A stretch of 64,000 nucleotides of DNA from Saliniramus fredricksonii (GCF_900094735.1 NZ_FMBM01000001.1:372001-436000); one strand, 5' to 3'. Counted from the stretch's first letter, positions 8,934-18,133 are shown. The notes: generated by a model not told the origin, from the letters alone. Numbers and translations are program-made.

Positions 8934-9848
8934 ATGCAGAATCGTCTCAAGGAGCGCGTCGTCCGCCATTCCCCCTCGCGCGGTCCCGGCAGCCCCGATG
9001 TCTGGGGCATTTACGAGCCCGATACCGGCTCGATCCAGTACATCGCCGCTGATCCGGCAACCCGCAAGGCGGCTGTAATCGATGTGGTCTGGAATTTCGA
9101 TCCCAAGCATTACCGCCTCGATACCGGCTCGATGGACCAGGTGCTCGACATCGTGCGCGAGAACGGCCTCACCGTCGAATGGGTGCTCGACACCCATCCC
9201 CATGCCGACCATCTGATGGCTGCGGCCAATCTCAAGCAGAAGACCGGCGCGCCGATGGCGATCGGCGAAAAGGTGCGGGACATCTCGAAGATCTGGGCGG
9301 AAATCTACAATCTGCCCGATGCATTCGATCCGACCCGCGATTTCGACCATCTGTTCAAGGAGGGCGAGACCTTCAAGATCGGCGAGATCGAGACCCGCGT
9401 CATGCTCTCACCCGGCCACACGCTCGGCTCGATCACCTATGTGGTGGGTGACGCCGCCTTCGTGCACGACACGCTGATGTATCCCGATGCGGGCACCTCG
9501 CGGGCCGATTTCCCCGGCGGCAATGCCTCGGAACTGTGGGACTCGATCCGGGCCATTCTCGATTTGCCCGGCGAGACGCGGCTTTTCGTGGGCCATGATT
9601 ACGGCACCGCCGAGCGCAAGGAGCCGATGTGGGAGGCGACCGTCGCCGAGCATCGCGCCTCCAACATCCACGTCAAGGACGGGGTGACCCGCGAAGCCTG
9701 GATCGACCGCCGCGAGGCCCGCGACAAGACGCTGGCCCTGCCCGACCGCATTCTGGCGGCGCTCCAGATCAATCTGCGCGGCGGGCGTCTGCCGCCGGCG
9801 GAGAATGACGGGCGCCATTATGTGAAGCTGCCGCTCAACCGCTTCTGA
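8934..9848 (+). CDS. MBL-fold hydrolase, persulfide dioxygenase-like (Blh/ETHE1 type)
   Basis: A 304-residue metallo-beta-lactamase-fold protein. The metal motif THPHADH follows WVLDTHPHADHLMAAA; other ligands are in SPGHTLGS, HDTLMYPD and VGHDYG. The sequence resembles the bacterial Blh/persulfide dioxygenase branch, which oxidises glutathione persulfide and so detoxifies sulfide. The ATG at 8934 follows GGGAG; the frame opens at 8793 but that part overlaps the promoter dyad. The gene is alone between its promoter and a strong terminator, suggesting separate inducible control. Confidence 0.85.
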   Translation: MQNRLKERVVRHSPSRGPGSPDVWGIYEPDTGSIQYIAADPATRKAAVIDVVWNFDPKHYRLDTGSMDQVLDIVRENGLTVEWVLDTHPHADHLMAAANLKQKTGAPMAIGEKVRDISKIWAEIYNLPDAFDPTRDFDHLFKEGETFKIGEIETRVMLSPGHTLGSITYVVGDAAFVHDTLMYPDAGTSRADFPGGNASELWDSIRAILDLPGETRLFVGHDYGTAERKEPMWEATVAEHRASNIHVKDGVTREAWIDRREARDKTLALPDRILAALQINLRGGRLPPAENDGRHYVKLPLNRF

Positions 9849-9856
9849 AACGAGAC

Positions 9857-9881
9857 GGGCCGGATCATTGCGATCCGGCCC
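9857..9881. terminator. hairpin terminator between convergent genes
   Basis: GGGCCGGATC (9857-9866) pairs with GATCCGGCCC (9872-9881). Partly complementary flanks (AAACGA before, TTTCGTT after) extend the stem, and the 3' flank is T-rich. It sits 8 bp after the hydrolase stop and may serve convergent leuA as well. Confidence 0.8.
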
Positions 9882-9942
9882 GGTTTCGTTCTGCATGAGG
9901 CGCCCGCCCGACCCGTTTCAGGTTCCTCCGGCGCGCGTTTTC

Positions 9943-11499
9943 TCATTCCGCCGCGTGCTGGGCGTGCAGCCCCTCGCCGCGCGCCATCAGCTTGTTGAGC
10001 GCCGAGAGATAGGCCTTGGCCGAGGCGACGAGCGTATCGGGATCGGCGCCGCGCCCGGTCACCGAGCGCCCATTGGCATGCAGCCGCACCGAGACCTCCG
10101 CCTGCGCATCGGTCCCCTCGGTCACGGCGTGGACCTGATAGAGCTCGAGCACCGCCTCATGCGGGACCAGGGTGCTGATGGCGTTGAACACGGCATCGAC
10201 CGGTCCGTTGCCATCAGCCTCGTCGGCCCGGATATCGCCGCCGATATCGAGCTTGAGCAGCGCCCGCTGCGGTCCGCGCGTGCCGGCGATCACGGTCAGC
10301 GAGACGACGCGGATGCGCTCATGCGCCTCGGCCAGCTTCTCGTCGACCAGCGCCTCGAGATCCTCGTCATAGATGGTCTTCTTGCGGTCGGTCAGCGCCT
10401 TGAAGCGCACGAACACGTCCTGAAACTGGTTGTCGGACAGTTCGTAGCCCATCTCCTCCAGCTTGTTCTTCAGGGCGGCACGGCCGGAATGCTTGCCGAG
10501 CACCAGCGAGGTCTTGGAGACGCCCACCGATTCCGGGGTCATGATCTCGTAGGTCTGGGTATGCTTGAGCATGCCGTCCTGGTGGATGCCGCTCTCATGC
10601 GCAAACGCGTTGCGCCCGACGATGGCCTTGTTGTACTGCACCGGAAAGGAGGTCGCGTGCGCCACCGCTTTGGAGGCCTTGGTCAGCATCTCGGTGACGA
10701 TGCCGGTCTCGTAGGGGAAGGCGTCATTGCGGGTCCTGATCGCCATCACGATCTCTTCAAGCGCCGCATTGCCGGCGCGTTCCCCGATACCGTTGATGGT
10801 GCATTCGATCTGGCGCGCGCCGCCGGCGACGCCGGCCAGGGAATTCGCCACAGCCATCCCGAGATCGTTGTGGCAATGCACCGAGAAGACCGCCTTGTCG
10901 GAATTCGGCACGTTCTCGCGCACCTTGACGAACAGGTCGCGATACTCTTCCGGCGTCGTATAGCCCACCGTATCGGGGATGTTGATCGTGGTGGCGCCGG
11001 CCTTGATCGCGGCCTCGACGCAGCGGCAGAGGAAGTCGAATTCCGTGCGCGTGCCGTCCTCTGCCGACCATTCAACGTCGTCAACATGGTTGCGCGCCCG
11101 GGTGACCGACGAGATCACGTGCTCCAGCACGGCTTCCGGCTCGAGCTGCAGCTTGAACTTCATATGTACCGGCGAGGTGGAGAGAAAGGTATGGATACGC
11201 GGGCGCGCAGCGTGGCGCACCGCTTCCGCCGCCCGGTCGATATCCTTGTGCGCGGCGCGTGAGAGACCCGCCACGGTGGCGTTCTTCACGAGCGATGCGA
11301 TCTTCGAGACCGCCTCGAAATCCCCGATCGAGGCGATCGGGAAACCGGCTTCGATGATGTCGACGCCCATCGTGTCGAGCAATTCGGCGACTTCGAGCTT
11401 TTCGCCCAGCGTCATCGTCGCGCCGGGGCATTGCTCGCCGTCGCGCAGGGTGGTGTCGAAAATCAAGACGCGGTCTTTGGCGGTGTTCTGATCGGCCAT
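9943..11499 (-). CDS. leuA: 2-isopropylmalate synthase
   Basis: This 518-residue enzyme condenses acetyl-CoA with 2-oxoisovalerate, the first committed step of leucine synthesis. The N-terminal HMGL barrel holds the metal and substrate motif [13 protein letters not shown], plus [13 protein letters not shown] and [11 protein letters not shown]. The C-terminal half, from about residue 390, is the LeuA allosteric domain for leucine feedback inhibition. ATG 11499 follows AAGGAA; the frame stays open further but without family similarity. Upstream lies a leucine-rich leader peptide, so expression is probably controlled by attenuation as well. Confidence 0.95.
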   Translation of the reverse strand: MADQNTAKDRVLIFDTTLRDGEQCPGATMTLGEKLEVAELLDTMGVDIIEAGFPIASIGDFEAVSKIASLVKNATVAGLSRAAHKDIDRAAEAVRHAARPRIHTFLSTSPVHMKFKLQLEPEAVLEHVISSVTRARNHVDDVEWSAEDGTRTEFDFLCRCVEAAIKAGATTINIPDTVGYTTPEEYRDLFVKVRENVPNSDKAVFSVHCHNDLGMAVANSLAGVAGGARQIECTINGIGERAGNAALEEIVMAIRTRNDAFPYETGIVTEMLTKASKAVAHATSFPVQYNKAIVGRNAFAHESGIHQDGMLKHTQTYEIMTPESVGVSKTSLVLGKHSGRAALKNKLEEMGYELSDNQFQDVFVRFKALTDRKKTIYDEDLEALVDEKLAEAHERIRVVSLTVIAGTRGPQRALLKLDIGGDIRADEADGNGPVDAVFNAISTLVPHEAVLELYQVHAVTEGTDAQAEVSVRLHANGRSVTGRGADPDTLVASAKAYLSALNKLMARGEGLHAQHAAE

Positions 11500-11610
11500 G
11501 TCATCGTTCCTTGGTCGTATTGCCCGTGATTCTGCTTGTGCGGGCGAAATCCTTCGGTGGCGGAGCATCACCTGTCGCGGGATGCGTCACGTCACGGTGG
11601 CAATCGGTCT

Positions 11611-11652
11611 CCCCTGAAGGCCAAGGCGCAAAGCCCTGCCGGCCCTCAGGGG
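11611..11652 (-). promoter_or_regulatory. strong RNA hairpin overlapping the leuA leader-peptide stop
   Basis: On the leuA-sense strand CCCCTGAGGGCC (11652-11641) pairs with GGCCTTCAGGGG (11622-11611): twelve base pairs with one G-U. The 5' arm contains the stop codon of the leader peptide. A ribosome at that stop would block the stem. There is no U-run after it, so it may act as a pause, a Rho-dependent element or an anti-antiterminator rather than a classical terminator. Confidence 0.6.
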
Positions 11653-11780
11653 CTGATAAGGAGAAGCAGGCCGGGAAGAAGCGCGTCGGCGGCGAGCGGC
11701 GCGCAGGCGGGGGCGCGGACAGGCACTGCAATGCAGGCGCTGCCTTCGATCGTCTCGCGCTGTGAGCCGGCCATCGCCAA
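11646..11780 (-). CDS. leucine-rich leader peptide of leuA
   Basis: A 44-codon ORF starts with TTG at 11780 (GGAGAC just upstream) or ATG at 11774, and ends 146 bp before leuA. Its last residues are ALLPGLLLLISP, six leucines in eight residues. Four of the six leucine codons are CTT, otherwise uncommon in this GC-rich DNA. The stop lies in the 5' arm of a 12-bp hairpin. This is the layout of ribosome-mediated attenuation for leucine biosynthesis, in which scarce leucyl-tRNA stalls the ribosome and changes RNA folding. It is too small for homology alone; position and codon pattern are the evidence. Confidence 0.65.
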   Translation of the reverse strand: MAMAGSQRETIEGSACIAVPVRAPACAPLAADALLPGLLLLISP

Positions 11781-11834
11781 GGCTCGTCTCCCGTTTCTCG
11801 TCGCATCCGGATCATGCCGGAATATTACTGCTCC

Positions 11835-11863
11835 TCTGTAAACCTTTCGTGAGCGCGGCTCAA
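11835..11863 (-). promoter_or_regulatory. possible leuA promoter
   Basis: On the reverse strand TTGAGC (11863-11858) and TACAGA (11840-11835) are spaced 17 bp. Transcription would begin near 11828, about 48 bases before the leader-peptide start. The -10 match is weak. The rest of the gap to 12025 shows no other feature. Confidence 0.35.
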
Positions 11864-12024
11864 GACGCAATTTTGATGCAGGACCCGCCGCTGATGACGA
11901 TAGCGGGTTGCCAAGCGGCGAAATCTCCCCAAAGTTGTCGGATCGACAATGACCGCCACGCTGGCGGGCGTGGCTGGATTGCCACGTCTCGCAGGCGTGC
12001 GCGGAGCTGCCGAACGGGGTCGTC

Positions 12025-12855
12025 ATGAGTGCCGAGGTCAGAAGCTGGTTCGGTCCTGCCGTCGCCAATGTCGCGACCCATCCCGGCGTGCGGGCCCTCG
12101 TCGCAAAATGGCTCCAGATCCGCGCCGAGCGCGAGCCGCTGTTGAGCGACTTCTGGAACAGGGCCGATCAGCAGATGATGGATTCGTCGATGCTGTTCAT
12201 GAAGCTCGACGATGATTACACCTATCTGCATCACGGGCGCTATCTGTGCGAACGGATCGGCTTCTCCATGCAGGGCCTGTCGCTGCGCCATCTGCGCACC
12301 CGGGTGCGCAACCAGCTGATCGCGCTCTATGACCGGGCGACGAGCGAGTTCGATCTCGTCTATTTCCAGTCCTTTGCCGATTTCGCCCAGGACGTCGTGC
12401 TCTGGGGCCGGTTATGCCTGCCCTTGCGCATGAAGGAGGGTGATGATCGCGTCCTGCTGCTGGTCTTCTGCCACATGATCGAGGACAAGGCCTCGCTGTT
12501 CAGGACGCTGTTCACGCATTCGCGTTACGGCATCATCGTCACCTGGCCGATCTACAATGCCAAGCGTCAGATCGACGATGCCTGGATCATCAACCAGAAT
12601 GCGGCGGCCATGCCGATTACCGGGGTTCAGGATCACACCGAGGACGACCTGATGCTGCGGGCCGGGCCGGTTTTCTCCGATGATGCGCTCTGGCGCCATT
12701 TCGCGCGCGGCGTGCAAAACGGCATGGTGTCGGCCGAGATCAGCGTCAGCACCTCCGCAAGCCGCTATATCGCCTCGGGCGAGCTGATCGACGATTACCT
12801 CGTCTTTCATTTCGCCGAACAGAAGCCCTCGGATGAGAGCTTCGTGATCGGGTGA
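12025..12855 (+). CDS. stand-alone PAS-domain protein
   Basis: A 276-residue soluble protein. Residues about 25-180 fit a PAS_5-like pattern (LVAKWLQIRAEREPLLSDFW, then a DDDYTYLHHGRY strand). A second PAS-like segment begins near 190 (DDAWIINQNAAAMPITG). No kinase, GGDEF, EAL or HTH output domain follows, and the protein ends cleanly at FVIG, so any signal must pass to another protein. No upstream partner is visible. The family call is moderate; the function is unknown. Confidence 0.65.
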   Translation: MSAEVRSWFGPAVANVATHPGVRALVAKWLQIRAEREPLLSDFWNRADQQMMDSSMLFMKLDDDYTYLHHGRYLCERIGFSMQGLSLRHLRTRVRNQLIALYDRATSEFDLVYFQSFADFAQDVVLWGRLCLPLRMKEGDDRVLLLVFCHMIEDKASLFRTLFTHSRYGIIVTWPIYNAKRQIDDAWIINQNAAAMPITGVQDHTEDDLMLRAGPVFSDDALWRHFARGVQNGMVSAEISVSTSASRYIASGELIDDYLVFHFAEQKPSDESFVIG

Positions 12856-12929
12856 GCCGGCGCGGCCCAGGCGCTTGACTGTCACGCCCCGATGGTTTCG
12901 GCTGTGATCCGCGATGAGGAGAGCAAACG

Positions 12930-13301
12930 ATGATTCACCATGCCGAAAGCGGTCACAAGCGCGGTTTCATGTGTGCTCTGGGGCTGGCTTGCCTGTTGCT
13001 TGCCGGTTGCAACACGCCCGGCCAGCCGGAATCCGTTGCTGCGAGCATGACGGGTGGCGAGGCCGAGATCGTGGCGGTCGCAGCGCCGCAAACGCCCGAT
13101 ACGGCCTGTGGACGCGCCATCGACGATTTCGCCGGCCTGCTCTCGCGTGATCTCGCCAATGGCATGGTGGCGCAACGGGTCCATGACGAAGCCATGTCGG
13201 ATCTCGAAGTGGCGGCGAGCGCCTGCCGCGCCGGTTCGCAGGATCAGGCCCTGTCCGCCCTGCGCGCGACCCGCATCCGCCACGGCTATCCCGCCGGGTA
13301 G
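12930..13301 (+). CDS. small lipoprotein
   Basis: A 123-residue protein with a basic start, hydrophobic core and lipobox LLAGC (Cys27), so it should be lipidated and held in the cell envelope. Two further cysteines (in TACGRA and ASACRAG) could form a disulfide in the mature part. The start is supported by GAGGAG upstream. No named family is recognised. It lies 74 bp after the PAS gene in the same direction, without evidence of a functional link. Confidence 0.75.
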   Translation: MIHHAESGHKRGFMCALGLACLLLAGCNTPGQPESVAASMTGGEAEIVAVAAPQTPDTACGRAIDDFAGLLSRDLANGMVAQRVHDEAMSDLEVAASACRAGSQDQALSALRATRIRHGYPAG

Positions 13302-13332
13302 ATCCCACCGGCACCCCCCTTCCAATCGGGCG

Positions 13333-14076
13333 TCAGGGCAGCGTCCCGGTGAAGGCGCGGGCGAGATAGGCGCGCATGAAATCCGGCAGGGCGGCGTCCG
13401 TCAGATCATCGCCTTCGCCGATCACTTCGATTCCCGCGAGTTCCGGCTCCGGCATGCTCTTGCGCGCCTCTTCGCCGTGCCGCGCGAGATCCGCCGCCGG
13501 CAGAGCGAGCATGCAGACGCGTATCAGCGCCAGATGGCCGCCACGGCGCAGCATGTGCCAATGCGGATCGAGCACGCTGCGGTCAGGCGCGAGCCCGGTC
13601 TCCTCGGCGAGTTCGCGCAGGGCTGCGGCAGTGAGATCGATGCGCCCGTCATCCGCGACATCCCCGGGATCGGGGGTGCCGGTGGCGAAATAGAGCGCGC
13701 CGGCATTATCCGTATGGCCGCCCATCCGCCCGACGAGGTAGCGCCCGGCCCGGTCACGCGGCGCGATGGCGGGAAAGACGTTGACGGCGAACCCGTCGGG
13801 AAAGCCGGCGGCCTTGAAGGCGCGGAAAGCGCTGTAGCGCACGGGCATGAAATCGAGCGCGAGCACGCCGTCGCACCCCGCCGATGCGGATACGCGATGG
13901 GCGAGCAGCACTTCGCCGTCGAACAGATGCGGATTGCCTGCCCGCGCGGCGCGCCATTCCTGCGCGATCATCGAGGCATTCCGCTCTGCCCAGGGCCAGC
14001 GCGCGGGAACGAGGCGCGCGCGGATGGCGGCAATGCGCGCGATTGAATAGCCAGAATCCTCGCGCGATTCCGTCAC
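13333..14076 (-). CDS. NUDIX hydrolase family protein
   Basis: A 247-residue protein with a NUDIX box near residue 150: the core RELAEETGL is intact, while the upstream glutamate position is occupied by isoleucine (GRIDLTAAAL), so the box is degenerate at one end. Long N- and C-terminal parts resemble the NUDT19/RP2-like branch that handles CoA or acyl-CoA diphosphates, but the substrate is uncertain. The start is a GTG that overlaps the phzF-type stop by GTGA, so the two genes are translationally coupled. Confidence 0.75.
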   Translation of the reverse strand: MTESREDSGYSIARIAAIRARLVPARWPWAERNASMIAQEWRAARAGNPHLFDGEVLLAHRVSASAGCDGVLALDFMPVRYSAFRAFKAAGFPDGFAVNVFPAIAPRDRAGRYLVGRMGGHTDNAGALYFATGTPDPGDVADDGRIDLTAAALRELAEETGLAPDRSVLDPHWHMLRRGGHLALIRVCMLALPAADLARHGEEARKSMPEPELAGIEVIGEGDDLTDAALPDFMRAYLARAFTGTLP

Positions 14077-14990
14077 GGCAAGAGTTCACCGCGTGCCACG
14101 AGCACCGCATCGCCACCGATTTCCGCGCCGACGAGCGCCCCGTTTTCGATAATGAGTTGCAGCCGGATGAGGCTGGGGCGGCCCATCGCATAGCCCTGCT
14201 CGATGACGACATGATGCGTGCCGTCGCCGAGCGGCTCGTATTCCATCAGGGCCCCGGCCAGGGCCGCTGCAGCGGAACCGGTGGCCGGATCTTCGGCAAT
14301 CCCCATGCCCGGCGCGAACATGCGGCTATAGAAGGAATGCGCCGGATCGACCGTGCCGGCACTGTAGAGGTAGACCTCCCCGGCATCGCCATCACGCCCG
14401 AACACCTTGTCGAAATCGGGCCCGGGACGCGCCCGTTCCACCGCGTCCCGCGAAGCGAGCGGTACCAGATCGAAGGGTACGCCGGCGGAATGGCGGCTCG
14501 GCAGATGGCGGTCGAAACCGATATCGGCGGGATCAAGCCCCAGAGCCGCAGCCGCCGCTTCCGGCGCCGGCCCCTCCCCCAGATATTCCGGCAGGCGCGG
14601 CAGCCGGAACCGCGCATGGCCGTGATTCTCGCCCCGCTTCTCCATCACGCATGAAACGATGCCGACACGCTCCTCCAGGCCGAAGGCGTGGGCGGGCACC
14701 TCGTCTGCCGAATCGCTGCCGTCATCCATCAACCCGAGCAGCACGGCGGTCCCCACCGTCGGGTGGCCGGCGAAGGGCAGTTCGCGACCCGGCGTGAAGA
14801 TGCGCAGACGCGCCTTGTGGCGCGGCGATTCGGCGGGCAGCAGAAACACCGTTTCCGAGAGATTGAATTCCCGCGCGATCGCCTGCATCCGGGTCGCGTC
14901 GAGATCATCGGCCTCGTGCACCACGGCGAGCGGGTTGCCGGCGAACGGCGTGTCGGTGAAGACGTCGAGGATGCTGTAGGGGCGGGGCAT
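14073..14990 (-). CDS. PhzF family isomerase/epimerase
   Basis: A 305-residue protein of the diaminopimelate-epimerase-like PhzF fold. The N-terminal FTDTPFAGNPLAVV, the catalytic glutamate Glu46 in FNLSETVFLL, PFAGHPTVGTA and EDPATGSAAAAL are all present and give the two symmetric domains. PhzF relatives isomerise small unsaturated acids; outside phenazine producers the true substrate is usually unknown, and no phenazine genes are nearby. The ATG at 14990 is chosen on similarity, with AAGGAG about ten bases upstream. It is the first gene of a two-gene unit with the NUDIX gene. Confidence 0.88.
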   Translation of the reverse strand: MPRPYSILDVFTDTPFAGNPLAVVHEADDLDATRMQAIAREFNLSETVFLLPAESPRHKARLRIFTPGRELPFAGHPTVGTAVLLGLMDDGSDSADEVPAHAFGLEERVGIVSCVMEKRGENHGHARFRLPRLPEYLGEGPAPEAAAAALGLDPADIGFDRHLPSRHSAGVPFDLVPLASRDAVERARPGPDFDKVFGRDGDAGEVYLYSAGTVDPAHSFYSRMFAPGMGIAEDPATGSAAAALAGALMEYEPLGDGTHHVVIEQGYAMGRPSLIRLQLIIENGALVGAEIGGDAVLVARGELLP

Positions 14991-15048
14991 GAAGGGCTCT
15001 CCTTGGAAAAAGTGAACGGGCGGGAATGTGGCGCAAGCGGTCGGAGCC

Positions 15049-16203
15049 TCAGCCGGGACCCGGGACTGATCCGGCCTGATTGCCACGGCGCGTTTGCGGA
15101 ATGGTGAGACTGACGGCAACCGGGCAATGGTCGCTCGCCTGCGGGCGCAGCCACCCGATACGCGGATAGCGGTCGGCGCGGGTCGAGAGCCAGGCGATCG
15201 AGCGGTCTGGATGGGTCGGGTCGAGGGGCGTGGCATAGCCGAGCCCGCGGCGCACGATCTGCGGCTGCGGATCGGGATTGGCGGCGGCAAGTGCCGGCGA
15301 GATCAGAATATGATCGAGCTGGACATGATGCTCGACCGGCACGCCCTCCGGGCCCTCGCGATCGCGGTGATACAGCGTCCAGCGTTCGATTTCCGGCAGG
15401 CCGGCGGTGACATCGACGGCGAAATCCTCGAAGAGCGGATCGATCCCGGAGGGCAGTGTCGGCTCGATCGCACCGCCCCGTCCGATCGTGAAGCGGTGAT
15501 CGTTGAGGTCGCCCAGCACGATCCAGTTCGCGTCACGCCAGCCATTACCGAAACGCGCCTGGACGATGGCCCGGATCGCGCACGCCTCGGCCCGGCGCAG
15601 GATCCGGGTCTGGTCGCGGCCGTCGGCGGCATAGCCCATGGATTTGAGGTGACAAATGAACAGGGCCAGATCACGATCGCCCAGATCGATGGCGATCTCC
15701 AGGCAATCCCGGTTGAACACCCGGTCATCCGGTCCGATACCGAAATGCGCGAGTGCCGGGTCGTAGACGCCGAGAGAAGCGAAGCTCGCCTGCGCGTACG
15801 ACGTCGCCACGATCGCATGCTCGTCGGCGACGAGGCCCCTGCGGGCAGCAAAGGCGCAGTCGATGCCGCGCGGATCGTTGCCCGACAGAAGCCGCAGATG
15901 GCCGTAGCGGATATCTGAGACCGCATGCACGTAGTGCTTCATGAAAGGCGCGAGCACGCCGATATTCTCGACTTCCTGAAGCGCGAGAATATCGGCTCCC
16001 GTCTCGGCGATGGCGAGCGCCGTAGCCTGGCGGTCGTCATCTTCCAGCGTCATCGCCATCGAGGCCTGGGCCTGCGCGCGCATGGCCGGGTCGGCGAAAT
16101 CGAACATCGCGAGCGCCGGGGCGGTCTGGGGCCGCCGGCGCGGTCCGTAGACGTTGCGCGAGACGAGATTTTCGACATTGAAGGTCGCGATGCGCAGTTT
16201 CAT
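15049..16203 (-). CDS. endonuclease/exonuclease/phosphatase family protein
   Basis: A 384-residue protein with the EEP fold. The metal and catalytic blocks are in order: RIATFNVENL (about 4-13), ILALQEVENI (about 71-80), HLKSMGY (about 185), GDLNDHRFT (about 231) and the terminal ASDHCPVAV (about 359). There is no signal peptide. The substrate could be DNA or a phospho-ester; the sequence does not decide. It lies 66 bp after degP on the same strand, and 58 bp before the phzF-type gene. Confidence 0.82.
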   Translation of the reverse strand: MKLRIATFNVENLVSRNVYGPRRRPQTAPALAMFDFADPAMRAQAQASMAMTLEDDDRQATALAIAETGADILALQEVENIGVLAPFMKHYVHAVSDIRYGHLRLLSGNDPRGIDCAFAARRGLVADEHAIVATSYAQASFASLGVYDPALAHFGIGPDDRVFNRDCLEIAIDLGDRDLALFICHLKSMGYAADGRDQTRILRRAEACAIRAIVQARFGNGWRDANWIVLGDLNDHRFTIGRGGAIEPTLPSGIDPLFEDFAVDVTAGLPEIERWTLYHRDREGPEGVPVEHHVQLDHILISPALAAANPDPQPQIVRRGLGYATPLDPTHPDRSIAWLSTRADRYPRIGWLRPQASDHCPVAVSLTIPQTRRGNQAGSVPGPG

Positions 16204-16269
16204 GGGCCGATCCTGACGCGATCCGCGCGGGATCGCATCAGGAATTTTGCGGCATTCACCGCTGCGGGA

Positions 16270-17820
16270 TCACTCTTCGAGCGAAAGCGCCACGAAACGC
16301 ACCTCGCCCTGCGCATTGGCGATCAGGAACAGCGCCGAACGCCGCCCGTCTTCGCTGATCGCCGCAAGCCGGTCGAGCACCTCGGCGGGGGTCACGACAG
16401 GCTCCTGGCCGACTTCGAGGATGACGTCGCCCGGCTGAATGCGCCGGTCGGCAGCGGCGGAATCCGGGTCTATCTCCGTGACCACGACGCCCTCGACACC
16501 ATCCGCGATGGAGAAGCGCTCACGCAAGGCGTCGCTCATCATCATCATCTCCATACCCAGCGCATCGGCATGCGCTTCGGGTACGTCTGCGGGCGGGCGA
16601 TCGCCGCGCGTGGCCATCTCACCTTCGGCCAGACGTCCGATCTCGACCTGAATGGTGATCTCTTCACCACGGCGAATCACCGCGACATCGACCTCCTTGC
16701 CGATCGGCGTGGAGGCGACGATGCGCGGCAATTCGCGCGAGGATGCGACATCCTCACCATCGAAACGCACGATCACGTCACCGGTCTCGATGCCGGCGTC
16801 ACTGGCCGGCCCTTCCGGATCGACTCCGGCGACGAGGGCGCCGCGCGCCCGCTCGAGGCCGAGCGCTTCCGCCGTGGTCTCGTCGACATTCTGGATGCGC
16901 ACGCCGAGCCAGCCGCGCCGGGTTTCGCCGAATTCACGCAATTGCGTGATGATCGGCTCGGCCAGCGAGGTCGGGATCGAGAAGCCGATCCCCACGGAAC
17001 CACCCGTCGGCGACAGGATGGCGGTGTTGATGCCCACCACCTCGCCATTCATGTTGAACAGCGGCCCGCCGGAATTGCCGCGATTGATGGCGGCATCGGT
17101 CTGGATGTAATTGTCATAGGGACCGGTATCGATATTGCGCGCCCGCGCCGAGACAATACCGGCGGAAACAGAACCGCCGAGACCGAACGGATTGCCGATC
17201 GCCACGACCCAGTCACCGATGCGCAGGTCCTCCGATTCACCGAAGCTCACCGCCACCAGCGGCTCCTCGACCTCGACCTGGAGCACGGCGATGTCGACCT
17301 GCGGATCGCGGCCGATCACCTCGGCCTGGCGCGTCGTGCCGTCGGCCCAGATCACCTCGATCTCGTCCGCCTCGCCGATGACGTGGTTGTTGGTGACGAC
17401 GATGCCTTCCGGATCGATGACGAAACCCGAACCGAGCGAGTTAGACCGACGCTGGCGCGGGGGTGGCGCCTCCTGACCGCGCCGGTTGAAGAATTCCTCG
17501 AACAGATCCTCGAAAGGCGTGCCGGGCGGCAATTGCGGGAAAGTGCGCCCGTCGGCCTGCGTCGTCGTCGCCGCAGAGATGTTGACCACGGCCGGCATCA
17601 CGCGCTCGACCAGATCGGCGAAGGATTCGGGCGCGCCGGGGCGCGGCACGGGAGACAGCACCTGCGCCTGTTGCGCCGGAGGCGTCGCTTCGCTGGTCTG
17701 CGCGAAGCCGGGCACGGGCAATACGGGCATGAGTGCGAGTGCCAGCATGCCGGCGAGCAGCGCACGCGCATGTCGCTGCAGCGGCATCCTGGGATGTGCG
17801 GCTTTGGGTCTCTGGATCAT
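16270..17820 (-). CDS. degP: periplasmic serine protease DegP/HtrA
   Basis: A 516-residue Do-family protease. A signal peptide (cleavage near AQTSEA, residue 40) sends it to the periplasm, where such proteins degrade or hold misfolded envelope proteins. The triad is His146 (TNNHVIG), Asp176 (VDIAVL) and Ser250 (RGNSGGPLF). Two PDZ domains follow, about 285-375 and 410-505. A Met-rich stretch, MEMMMMSD, joins the second PDZ. The start at 17820 has AGAGGG upstream. An EcfG-type promoter about 130 bp upstream suggests general-stress control. Confidence 0.95.
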   Translation of the reverse strand: MIQRPKAAHPRMPLQRHARALLAGMLALALMPVLPVPGFAQTSEATPPAQQAQVLSPVPRPGAPESFADLVERVMPAVVNISAATTTQADGRTFPQLPPGTPFEDLFEEFFNRRGQEAPPPRQRRSNSLGSGFVIDPEGIVVTNNHVIGEADEIEVIWADGTTRQAEVIGRDPQVDIAVLQVEVEEPLVAVSFGESEDLRIGDWVVAIGNPFGLGGSVSAGIVSARARNIDTGPYDNYIQTDAAINRGNSGGPLFNMNGEVVGINTAILSPTGGSVGIGFSIPTSLAEPIITQLREFGETRRGWLGVRIQNVDETTAEALGLERARGALVAGVDPEGPASDAGIETGDVIVRFDGEDVASSRELPRIVASTPIGKEVDVAVIRRGEEITIQVEIGRLAEGEMATRGDRPPADVPEAHADALGMEMMMMSDALRERFSIADGVEGVVVTEIDPDSAAADRRIQPGDVILEVGQEPVVTPAEVLDRLAAISEDGRRSALFLIANAQGEVRFVALSLEE

Positions 17821-17949
17821 CGAATCCCTCTGTCTCGTTGAGCGGTGAAGGGTTGGCGCAGCCCCGAGGCCGCAGCGGACGCCCCGACAGCGTGAGCGCA
17901 TGGCCTGCATCATTGCACAGATCGGCAGAATAACGGCAACCGTGTCGCA

Positions 17950-17974
17950 AACGTGCAAAAGATTGTTTCGTTCC
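17950..17974 (-). promoter_or_regulatory. EcfG-type general stress promoter of degP
   Basis: On the reverse strand GGAAC (17974-17970) and CGTT (17953-17950) are separated by 16 bp, matching the alphaproteobacterial EcfG (sigma of the PhyR/NepR system) consensus GGAAC-N16/17-CGTT. Its transcript would run into degP, whose start is 130 bp away. Confidence 0.6.
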
Positions 17975-18098
17975 ACATGACGTCCTGTCCGCCGTGCCGT
18001 GCCGATCCGGTTCCACCGGACCTGGTCAGTGTCGAACCTGTGTCCACCGGGAACGGATTGCAAGCACCCATCGATCCGCGTGATCAATTGCGACACCC

Positions 18099-18127
18099 TT
18101 GTCAGGGGCCCTCATAACTGCCATATC
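18099..18127 (+). promoter_or_regulatory. promoter of ffs
   Basis: TTGTCA (18099-18104) and CATATC (18122-18127) are spaced 17 bp. A start seven bases later falls on 18134, the first base of the predicted 4.5S RNA closing stem. Confidence 0.55.
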
Positions 18128-18133
18128 GCGATC

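Noticed and set aside
9868-11262. Plus-strand frame of 464 codons opposite leuA
   Set aside because: Shadow of the conserved leuA coding sequence, composition-driven only.
15925-17841. Plus-strand frame of 638 codons opposite degP
   Set aside because: The degP frame has signal peptide, triad and PDZ domains; the opposite frame has none.
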